Positions 57,801 to 64,000 of a stretch of 64,000 bases of DNA are shown here, piece after piece. The position numbers were made by a program, and so were the translations under genes. Under the pieces are notes generated by a model. The model worked only from the letters and a program-made list of their open reading frames with translations. It made no database searches and was not told where the DNA came from. Every line of letters starts with the position of its first letter. The stretch's first letter is position 1. This stretch comes from Pseudomonas canadensis (GTDB lineage: Bacteria; Pseudomonadota; Gammaproteobacteria; Pseudomonadales; Pseudomonadaceae), in contig NZ_AYTD01000013.1 of the NCBI RefSeq assembly GCF_000503215.1, forward strand, positions 1,106,009-1,170,008, written 5' to 3'.

Positions 57801-58372
57801 AGGTTTTCATGGGTGCGGCGAATACGGTTTTCGGTCTCGCGGCGGCGCTCCTTGTACTTGGAGATGCCGGCCGCTTCCTCGATGAAGTTACGCAGGTCTT
57901 CGGGCTTGGCTTCGATCAGCTTGGAGATCATGCCCTGCTCGATGATCGAGTAGCTGCGCGGGCCCAGGCCGGTGCCGAGGAAGATATCGGTGATATCCCG
58001 ACGGCGACACTTGGTGCCGTTGAGGAAGTAACTGTTCTGGCTGTCGCGGGTCACTTTGCGGCGAATGGAAATTTCCGCGTAGGCCGCGTACTCGCCGATC
58101 AAGGTGCCATCGGAGTTATCGAACACCAGTTCGATGCTGGCCTGGCTCACCGGCTTGCGGCTGGTTGAGCCGTTGAAGATGACGTCGGTCATCGACTCGC
58201 CACGCAGGTTTTTAGCCGAGCTCTCGCCCATCACCCAACGGACGGCGTCGATGATGTTCGACTTGCCGCAACCATTGGGCCCGACCACCGCCGCCATATT
58301 ACTGGGGAAGTTCACCGTGGTCGGGTCGACGAAGGATTTGAACCCCGCCAGTTTGATGCACTTGAGCCGCAC
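54884..58372 (-). CDS. smc: Chromosome partition protein Smc
   Basis: I choose the GTG at 58372 (VRLKCIKLAGFKSFVD), two bases after the GntR stop, for 1162 residues. Walker A is GPNGCGKSN (31-39); the C-terminal ABC signature is LLSGGEKALTAL and Walker B is FCMLDEVDAPLDDANV. Two long coiled-coil arms flank a hinge at about 500-640. It organises and segregates the chromosome. Its presence rather than MukB is typical of Pseudomonas. It appears co-transcribed with the GntR gene. Confidence 0.97.
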   Translation of the reverse strand: MRLKCIKLAGFKSFVDPTTVNFPSNMAAVVGPNGCGKSNIIDAVRWVMGESSAKNLRGESMTDVIFNGSTSRKPVSQASIELVFDNSDGTLIGEYAAYAEISIRRKVTRDSQNSYFLNGTKCRRRDITDIFLGTGLGPRSYSIIEQGMISKLIEAKPEDLRNFIEEAAGISKYKERRRETENRIRRTHENLARLTDLREELERQLERLHRQAQAAEKYQEYKGEERQLKAQLSALRWQALNDQVGQREAIIGTQEISFEALVAEQRNADASIERLRDGHHDLSERFNLVQGRFYSVGGDIARVEQSIQHGQQRLRQLQDDLKEAERARLETESHLGHDRTLLLTLGEELDMLTPEQEITSAAAEEAAAALEESETTMHGWQEQWDTFNLKSAEPRRQAEVQQSRIQQLETSMERLAERQRRMQEERALLSADPEDAAIMELSEQLAESEMTLEELEASEEQQVERLEQLRQQLQQATQAQQQAQGDLQRLNGRLASLEALQQAALDPGTGTAEWLRDQHLAERPRLAEGLKVEAGWELAVETVLGADLQAVLVDDFGGFDLAGFAQGDLRLLSPAADGTRVPGSLLDKVEAAIDLSPWLGQVKPVESLEQALAQRGQLGAGESLISRDGYWVGRHFLRVRRASEAESGVLARGQEIVNLIAEREEREATLESLETELQTLRATQRQQETGREHLRRLLQDEARQQGELKAQLSASKAKVEQLTLRRTRLDEEVAEMGEQRALEHEQIGEARLQLQEALDSMALDTEQRELLLAQRDSLRERLDRVRQEARQHKDHAHQLAVRLGSLKAQHASTSQALERLEMQSERLTEKREQLSLNLEEGEAPLEELRLKLEELLDKRMTVDEELKTAQIALEDADRELRDAEKRRTQAEQQSQLIRGQLEQQRMEWQALTVRRKTLQDQLLEDGYDLHGVLNTLTAQANEKDAEEELERIAARIQRLGAINLAAIDEYQQQSERKRYLDAQDADLVEALDTLENVIRKIDKETRNRFKDTFDQINSGLQALFPKVFGGGSAYLELTGEDLLDTGVTIMARPPGKKNSTIHLLSGGEKALTALALVFAIFKLNPAPFCMLDEVDAPLDDANVGRYARLVKEMSQTVQFIYITHNKIAMEMADQLMGVTMHEPGCSRLVAVDVEEAMAMVES

Positions 58373-58374
58373 GT

Positions 58375-59034
58375 TTAGGCGTCCGCCAACGCAGCGATGA
58401 CCAGCGAGCAACTGCGCTCGCCGTAGGCCGACAGCACTTGGCGGATCTGCGGCAGGTCACGGGCCAGTACGGCGGCGAGCAGTTGTTCGAACAGCGCCAG
58501 GTACTCGCTCATGGACGCCTTGCGTTGATCCAGCGCCAGGTAGTAGGCGCGGTTCATCGCCGGTTGCAGGTTCTCGACGGTTTCCTGCAGGTACGGGTTG
58601 TTGGCGAAGGGATAGGCGGCGCGCATCACATTGAAGCTTTCTTCGACAAAGGCGCGGATGTCTTGGCGCTCGAAGCTGGCGATCAGCCGCTGCTGGATCT
58701 GCATGAACGGCGCCATGTCGGCCTGAGTCTGCCAGCCTTGAGCCACCGCATTGCCGAGCAGGATATACAGCTCGCCCATCAAGGTGCACAGGCTCTGCAC
58801 CTTGTGCGCCGTGAGTTCTGTGACGTGGGCGCCACGGCGCGGCAGGATCGCGATCAGGTGGCGGCGTTCGAGGATCAGCAAGGCTTCGCGCACGGAACCA
58901 CGGCTGACATTGAGTGCCAGCGTGACCTTTTGCTCCTGGATCCGCTCCCCAGGCTTGAGATCGCCGCGAATGATGCGTTCGGCGAGGTGGTGAGCAATTT
59001 GCTCGGCGAGACTGTCCGGCGCCTTGAACGTCAT
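58375..59034 (-). CDS. GntR-family regulator with FCD domain, probable regulator of xdhABC
   Basis: The 219-residue protein has an N-terminal GntR winged helix (LAEQIAHHLAERIIRGDLKP, LNVSRGSVREALLILERR) and a helical FCD effector domain. It is divergent from xdhA with two matching palindromes in between. It therefore probably responds to a purine-related ligand and controls the xdh operon; that role is inferred from position. Its stop is two bases before the smc start. Confidence 0.88.
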   Translation of the reverse strand: MTFKAPDSLAEQIAHHLAERIIRGDLKPGERIQEQKVTLALNVSRGSVREALLILERRHLIAILPRRGAHVTELTAHKVQSLCTLMGELYILLGNAVAQGWQTQADMAPFMQIQQRLIASFERQDIRAFVEESFNVMRAAYPFANNPYLQETVENLQPAMNRAYYLALDQRKASMSEYLALFEQLLAAVLARDLPQIRQVLSAYGERSCSLVIAALADA

Positions 59035-59217
59035 GTTTTCCCTTCAAAATCTTCTATCGGTACAAGCGCGGCAGTGTAGCGCATTGGCTGGCTGATGGCG
59101 CTACGCCCACCTTTCAGAATTTGGCACGGAATAAGCAGCGATGAACACCCACAAGCCCCCAAAAACACCGGTTCTAGAAGACTGGACCATAATTGAAAGT
59201 GTTGTGACTGTATTTTC

Positions 59218-59233
59218 TTGACCTTCTGGTCAG
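59218..59233. promoter_or_regulatory. Candidate operator 1 of the xdh/GntR intergenic region
   Basis: TTGACCTTCTGGTCAG is an inverted repeat TTGACC-N4-GGTCAG. GntR/FCD proteins typically bind short palindromes of this size. It lies about 82 bases before the xdhA start. Confidence 0.55.
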
Positions 59234-59240
59234 AAAATCG

Positions 59241-59256
59241 TTGACCGAAAAGTCAG
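59241..59256. promoter_or_regulatory. Candidate operator 2 of the xdh/GntR intergenic region
   Basis: TTGACCGAAAAGTCAG repeats the pattern of operator 1 (TTGACC-N4-RGTCAG), 23 bases further downstream, about two helical turns. Confidence 0.55.
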
Positions 59257-59314
59257 ACATGACTAGATTCGGCGCAAAGCGGTTAACAACAATAATGAGT
59301 CTGCGAGGCCTTCC

Positions 59315-60763
59315 GTGATCCAGTTTTTACTTAACCAGGAACTCCGTAGCGAGCACGCCCTGGACCCCAACCTGACGGTGCTCAACTATCTGCGTGAGCA
59401 TCTAGGCAAATCCGGCACCAAGGAAGGCTGCGCCAGCGGCGATTGCGGTGCCTGCACCGTGGTGGTCGGCGAACTGCACGCCGATGATCAAGGCGCCGAG
59501 CAGATTCGCTATCGCAGTCTCAATTCGTGCCTGACCTTTGTGTCGTCGTTGCACGGCAAGCAACTGATCAGCGTCGAAGACCTCAAGCACCAGGGCCAAC
59601 TGCACAGCGTCCAGCAAGCCATGGTCGAATGCCACGGCTCGCAATGCGGCTTTTGCACCCCGGGCTTCGTGATGTCGTTGTTCGCCCTGCAAAAGAACAG
59701 TGACGCGCCCGACAGCCAAAAAGCCCACGAAGCCCTGGCCGGCAACCTGTGCCGCTGCACCGGTTATCGCCCGATTCTTGCGGCCGCCGAACAGGCCTGC
59801 TGCAACAAACCCCAGGATCAGTTCGACAGCCGGCAGGCTGAGACCATTGCCCGCCTCAAAGCCATCGCGCCGACGCAAACCGGTGAACTCAACAGCGGTG
59901 ACAAACGCTGCCTCGTGCCGCTGACCGTCGCCGACCTGGCCGACCTCTATGACGCCTACCCACAAGCTCGCTTGTTGGCGGGCGGCACCGACCTGGCGCT
60001 GGAAGTCACCCAGTTCCACCGCACGCTGCCGGTGATGATCTACGTCGGCAATATTGAAGAAATGAAACGTGTCGACGACTTCGACGACCGCCTGGAAATC
60101 GGCGCCGCCACCGCCCTCTCCGACTGCTACACCGCGCTGCACCATGAGTACCCGGACTTCGGCGAGCTGCTGCACCGCTTCGCCTCCCTGCAGATCCGCA
60201 ACCAGGGCACCTTGGGCGGCAACATCGGCAACGCCTCGCCCATTGGGGACTCACCACCGCTGCTGATTGCCTTGGGCGCGCAGATCGTGTTGTGCAAAGG
60301 CGAAACCCGCCGCACCTTGGCGCTGGAAGATTACTTCATCGATTACCGCGTCACCGCGCGCCAGGACAGCGAGTTCATCGAGAAGATCATCGTGCCGAAA
60401 GGCCACACGCTGTTCCGCGCCTACAAGGTCTCCAAGCGCCTGGACGATGATATTTCCGCCGTGTGCGCCGCATTCAACCTGAAGATCGAAAACGGTGTAA
60501 TCAACGAGGCCCGCGTCGCGTTCGGCGGCATGGCTGCCACGCCAAAACGTGCCAAGAGCTGCGAAGCCGCGTTGGTTGGCGCCACCTGGAACTCCGCCAC
60601 CGTGGAAAAGGCCTGCGCCGCCCTGGCCGAGGATTTCACCCCGCTGTCGGACTTCCGCGCCAGCAAGGAATACCGCCTGCTCAGCGCGCAGAACCTGCTG
60701 CGCAAATACTTCATCGAACTGCAAACGCCGCACATCGAGACTCGGGTGACCGCTTATGTCTAA
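59315..60763 (+). CDS. xdhA: Xanthine dehydrogenase small subunit (2Fe-2S and FAD)
   Basis: The start is a GTG (59315) with GAGG upstream; 482 residues. The ferredoxin-like part carries two 2Fe-2S clusters: Cys39, 44, 47, 72 (GCASGDCGACTV) and Cys111, 114, 146, 148 (CGFCTPGF, LCRCTG). The FAD domain has ARLLAGGTDLALEV and RNQGTLGGNIGNASPIGD. It passes electrons from the molybdenum site in XdhB to NAD. Its stop overlaps xdhB by eight bases. Confidence 0.96.
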   Translation: MIQFLLNQELRSEHALDPNLTVLNYLREHLGKSGTKEGCASGDCGACTVVVGELHADDQGAEQIRYRSLNSCLTFVSSLHGKQLISVEDLKHQGQLHSVQQAMVECHGSQCGFCTPGFVMSLFALQKNSDAPDSQKAHEALAGNLCRCTGYRPILAAAEQACCNKPQDQFDSRQAETIARLKAIAPTQTGELNSGDKRCLVPLTVADLADLYDAYPQARLLAGGTDLALEVTQFHRTLPVMIYVGNIEEMKRVDDFDDRLEIGAATALSDCYTALHHEYPDFGELLHRFASLQIRNQGTLGGNIGNASPIGDSPPLLIALGAQIVLCKGETRRTLALEDYFIDYRVTARQDSEFIEKIIVPKGHTLFRAYKVSKRLDDDISAVCAAFNLKIENGVINEARVAFGGMAATPKRAKSCEAALVGATWNSATVEKACAALAEDFTPLSDFRASKEYRLLSAQNLLRKYFIELQTPHIETRVTAYV

Positions 60764-63158
60764 CCATCACGCCGTCGTTAAAACCCAGGCCGAACTCGCC
60801 GAGCTGTTCGCCCAGGACCTCACCTCCGGGGTCGGTCGCAGCGTCAAGCATGACAGCGCCGCCAAGCACGTGTCCGGCGAAGCGCAGTACATCGATGATC
60901 GCCTGGAATTCCCTAACCAGCTGCATCTGTATGCGCGCATGTCCGACCGTGCCCACGCCCGCATCATCAGCATCGACACCACGCCCTGCTATGCCTTTGA
61001 AGGCGTGCGCATTGTCATCACCCACGAAGACGTGCCGGGGCTAAAAGACATCGGCCCATTGATGCCGGGCGATCCATTGCTGGCGATCGACACCGTGCAG
61101 TTCGTCGGCCAGGTCGTACTGGCGGTCGCCGCCCGCGACCTGGAAACCGCGCGTAGGGCCGCGATGGCCGCCGTGATCGAATACGAAGACCTGGAGCCGG
61201 TGCTGGACGTGGTCGAGGCCTTCCGCAAGAAGCATTTCGTGCTGGACAGCCACACTCACCAACGCGGCGATTCGGCCGGCGCCTTGGCCACCGCAAAAAA
61301 CCGCATCCAAGGCACGCTGCATATCGGCGGCCAGGAACACTTTTACCTGGAAACCCAGATTTCCTCGGTAATGCCCACCGAAGATGGCGGCATGATTGTC
61401 TACTGCTCCACGCAGAATCCCACCGAAGTGCAGAAGCTGGTAGCCGAAGTGCTGGACGTGTCGATGAACAAAATCGTCGTGGACATGCGCCGCATGGGCG
61501 GTGGTTTCGGCGGCAAGGAAACCCAGGCGGCCAGCCCGGCGTGCCTGTGCGCGGTAGTCGCGCGCCTGACCGGTCAGCCGACCAAGATGCGCCTGCCGCG
61601 CGTCGAAGACATGTTGATGACCGGCAAGCGCCACCCCTTCTATATCGAATACGACGTGGGCTTCGACGACAGCGGCCGCCTGCACGGGATCAACCTGGAG
61701 CTGGCGGGTAACTGCGGCTGTTCGCCGGACCTGTCCAACTCGATTGTCGACCGTGCGATGTTCCACGCCGACAATTCGTATTACCTGGGCGATGCCACGG
61801 TCAACGGCCACCGCTGCAAGACCAACACCGCCTCCAACACCGCTTATCGCGGTTTCGGCGGCCCGCAAGGCATGGTTGCCATCGAGGAAGTGATGGACGC
61901 CATCGCCCGTCACCTGGCCCTCGATCCGCTGGCGGTGCGCAAGGTCAATTACTACGGCAAGACCGAGCGCAACGTCACCCACTACTACCAGACCGTCGAG
62001 CACAACATGCTCGAAGAGATGACCGCCGAGCTTGAAGCCAGCAGCCAGTACGCCGAGCGCCGCGAAGCGATTCGCCTGTACAACGCCCACAGCCCGATCC
62101 TGAAAAAAGGCCTGGCGCTGACCCCGGTGAAATTCGGCATTTCGTTTACCGCCAGCTTCCTCAACCAGGCCGGTGCGTTGATCCATATCTACACCGACGG
62201 CAGCATCCACCTGAACCACGGTGGCACCGAGATGGGCCAAGGCTTGAACACCAAGGTCGCGCAGGTGGTGGCCGAAGTGTTCCAAGTGGACATCGACCGT
62301 GTACAGATCACCGCCACCAACACTGACAAGGTGCCCAACACCTCGCCAACCGCCGCTTCCAGCGGTGCCGACCTGAACGGCAAGGCCGCGCAAAACGCCG
62401 CCGAAACCATCAAGCAGCGCCTGGTGGAGTTTGCCGCGCGCAAATACGACGTGAGTGAAGCGGATGTGGCATTCCACAACGGCCACGTGCGCGTGCGTGA
62501 CCAGATCCTCACCTTCGAAGCGTTGATCCAACAGGCGTATTTTGCCCAGGTCTCGCTGTCGAGCACCGGCTTCTACAAGACCCCGAAAATCTTCTATGAC
62601 CGCAGCCAGTCCCGTGGTCGGCCGTTCTACTACTTCGCGTTCGGTGCGGCGTGCTGTGAAGTGATCGTCGACACCCTGACCGGCGAATACAAGATGCTAC
62701 GCACCGACATCCTCCACGACGTCGGCGCCTCGCTGAACCCGGCCATCGACATTGGCCAGGTAGAAGGCGGGTTTATCCAGGGAATGGGCTGGCTGACCAT
62801 GGAAGAGCTGGTGTGGAACAACAAGGGCAAGCTGATGACCAATGGCCCGGCCAGCTACAAGATCCCGGCCGTGGCCGACATGCCGCTGGACCTGCGGGTG
62901 AAGCTGGTGGAAAACCGCAAGAACCCGGAAGACACGGTGTTCCATTCCAAGGCCGTGGGCGAACCGCCGTTCATGCTCGGGATTGCTTCGTGGTGCGCGA
63001 TCAAGGACGCGGTAGCGAGCCTGGGTGACTATCGCCATCAACCCAAGATCGATGCGCCAGCGACGCCGGAACGGGTGTTGTGGGGCTGCGAACAAATGCG
63101 GCAGTTGCAAACAACCCCACCCCCTGTAGGAGCTGGCTTGCCAGCGATGACGGCCTGA
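60756..63158 (+). CDS. xdhB: Xanthine dehydrogenase large subunit (molybdopterin-binding)
   Basis: The 800-residue protein has the molybdopterin motifs RRMGGGFGGKETQA, YRGFGGPQGM, HGGTEMGQGLNTK and SPTAASSGADLNGKA, and GEPPFMLGIA with the likely catalytic Glu in FHSKAVGEPPFML. It oxidises hypoxanthine and xanthine to urate. The last residues (PVGAGLPAMTA) are encoded by a REP element that has become part of the reading frame. Confidence 0.96.
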   Translation: MSNHHAVVKTQAELAELFAQDLTSGVGRSVKHDSAAKHVSGEAQYIDDRLEFPNQLHLYARMSDRAHARIISIDTTPCYAFEGVRIVITHEDVPGLKDIGPLMPGDPLLAIDTVQFVGQVVLAVAARDLETARRAAMAAVIEYEDLEPVLDVVEAFRKKHFVLDSHTHQRGDSAGALATAKNRIQGTLHIGGQEHFYLETQISSVMPTEDGGMIVYCSTQNPTEVQKLVAEVLDVSMNKIVVDMRRMGGGFGGKETQAASPACLCAVVARLTGQPTKMRLPRVEDMLMTGKRHPFYIEYDVGFDDSGRLHGINLELAGNCGCSPDLSNSIVDRAMFHADNSYYLGDATVNGHRCKTNTASNTAYRGFGGPQGMVAIEEVMDAIARHLALDPLAVRKVNYYGKTERNVTHYYQTVEHNMLEEMTAELEASSQYAERREAIRLYNAHSPILKKGLALTPVKFGISFTASFLNQAGALIHIYTDGSIHLNHGGTEMGQGLNTKVAQVVAEVFQVDIDRVQITATNTDKVPNTSPTAASSGADLNGKAAQNAAETIKQRLVEFAARKYDVSEADVAFHNGHVRVRDQILTFEALIQQAYFAQVSLSSTGFYKTPKIFYDRSQSRGRPFYYFAFGAACCEVIVDTLTGEYKMLRTDILHDVGASLNPAIDIGQVEGGFIQGMGWLTMEELVWNNKGKLMTNGPASYKIPAVADMPLDLRVKLVENRKNPEDTVFHSKAVGEPPFMLGIASWCAIKDAVASLGDYRHQPKIDAPATPERVLWGCEQMRQLQTTPPPVGAGLPAMTA
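63122..63148. repeat. REP inside the 3' end of xdhB
   Basis: CCCTGTAGGAGCTGGCTTGC with CAGCGATG is a variant of the GTAGGAGCCGGCTTGCCGGCGATG repeat. It is read in frame as the C-terminal tail of XdhB. Confidence 0.85.
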
Positions 63159-63179
63159 CAGACACCACAAGAGGTGACT

Positions 63180-64000
63180 ATGAACAACTGGATCAGCGCC
63201 CTCGCAGACCTGCAAAACCGGGGTGAACCCTGCGTGCTGGTGACCATCATCGAAGAGCTCGGCTCCACGCCGCGCAATGCCGGTTCGAAGATGGTGATAA
63301 GCGCCGCGCAGACCTTCGACACCATCGGTGGCGGGCACCTGGAATACAAGGCGATGCAGATCGCCCGCGACATGCTCGTGCGCGGTCAGCAGAACACCCA
63401 CCTGGAGCGCTTCAGCCTGGGCGCCAGCCTGGGCCAGTGCTGCGGCGGCGTAACGGTGCTGCTGTTCGAACCCATGGGCCAGGTGCAAGCGCAGATCGCG
63501 GTGTTTGGCGCCGGCCATGTCGGCCGTGCGCTGGTGCCATTGCTGGCCAGCCTGCCGTGCCGGGTGCGCTGGATCGATTCGCGGGATCAGGAGTTTCCGG
63601 AACATATCCCCCAGGGCGTGCGTAAAATCGTCAGCGAAGAGCCAGTCGACGAAATTGCCGACCTCCCGGTGGGCAGTTACTGCATCGTCATGACCCACAA
63701 TCACGCGCTGGACCTGGAGCTCACCGCCGCGCTGCTCAAACGCAATGACTTTGCCTACTTCGGCCTGATCGGTTCGAAGACCAAACGCGTCAAGTTCGAA
63801 CACCGCCTGCGTGATCGCGGTTTCGATGCCGCGCAGTTGCAACGCATGCGCTGCCCCATGGGCCTCACCGAGGTGAAGGGCAAGTTGCCGGTGGAAATCG
63901 CCATCTCCATCGCAGGCGAAATCATCGCCACCTACAACGCCAATTTCGGCCAGCACACCGCCAGCGCCGAACCTATTGCCAAACTGCTGCCGGCTTCACG
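63180..64000 (+). CDS. xdhC: Xanthine dehydrogenase accessory protein XdhC, 3' end missing
   Basis: The frame opens at the ATG at 63180 (MNNWISALADLQNRGEPCVL) with GAGGTG upstream and is open to the right edge. It shows ELGSTPRNAGSKMV, GGGHLEYKAM, SLGASLGQCCGGV and the Rossmann motif VFGAGHVGRALVPLL, the XdhC hallmarks. XdhC binds the molybdenum cofactor and delivers it, after sulfuration, to XdhB. It follows xdhB by 21 bases. Confidence 0.95.
   Translation, partial: MNNWISALADLQNRGEPCVLVTIIEELGSTPRNAGSKMVISAAQTFDTIGGGHLEYKAMQIARDMLVRGQQNTHLERFSLGASLGQCCGGVTVLLFEPMGQVQAQIAVFGAGHVGRALVPLLASLPCRVRWIDSRDQEFPEHIPQGVRKIVSEEPVDEIADLPVGSYCIVMTHNHALDLELTAALLKRNDFAYFGLIGSKTKRVKFEHRLRDRGFDAAQLQRMRCPMGLTEVKGKLPVEIAISIAGEIIATYNANFGQHTASAEPIAKLLPAS

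Overview
The window looks like chromosomal DNA of a Pseudomonas of the fluorescens/putida type. It carries two tandem cbb3 oxidase operons followed by ccoGHIS, hemN, anr and apt; a recR-ybaB-dnaX block with the SRP RNA, ligA, zipA and smc; an xdh operon; and many Pseudomonas-type REP/REPIN palindromes (GTAGGAGCCGGCTTGCCGGCGAT and GTGGGAGCGGGCTTGCTCGCGAA families). From memory, the housekeeping order resembles the aer-to-xdh region of P. aeruginosa. I could not run a comparison.

Region A (1-16957, all on the minus strand) is a surface-polysaccharide operon of the ABC-transporter (Wzm/Wzt) type. Transcription runs from right to left: manC, wzm, wzt (with a carbohydrate-binding tail), a methyltransferase with a long coiled coil, a three-domain glycosyltransferase, a membrane phosphotransferase/sulfatase-like enzyme, and then four genes that look like a phosphoramidate cassette. 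These four are a nucleotidyltransferase-glutamine kinase fusion, a class I glutamine amidotransferase-type hydrolase, a cytidylyltransferase and a TagF-like transferase that runs off the left edge. The first three correspond in family to Cj1418, Cj1417 and Cj1416 of Campylobacter jejuni, which make cytidine diphosphoramidate for capsule decoration. Most stops and starts overlap by 1-4 bases, so the genes are probably translationally coupled. This cassette in an O-antigen-like operon of a pseudomonad is the most interesting content of the window.

Region B (17000-36542) is the microaerobic respiration block: an Aer-type chemoreceptor, an alpha/beta hydrolase, ccoNOQP twice, a Phd/VapC toxin-antitoxin pair inserted between the second ccoP and ccoG, then ccoGHIS, a SafE/TauE-like membrane protein, hemN, a small hypothetical gene, the oxygen sensor anr, and apt. 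Two good Anr boxes (before ccoG and hemN) and a repeated GCGAC-N5-GTCGC palindrome (before the second ccoN and before ccoG) tie the block together.

Region C (36543-58411) carries, mostly on the minus strand, acyl-CoA dehydrogenase, recR, a CurA-like reductase, ybaB-dnaX, then an accessory stretch (42197-49573), then ffs, a zinc metallopeptidase, ligA, zipA and smc. The accessory stretch holds a periplasmic binding protein, a VOC protein, a LysR/EamA divergent pair, a muramidase with a small exported partner that resembles an effector-immunity pair, and an SF1-helicase-like gene with a small partner. Region D (58375-64000) is a GntR/FCD regulator divergent from xdhABC, with two palindromic candidate operators between them; xdhC runs off the right edge.
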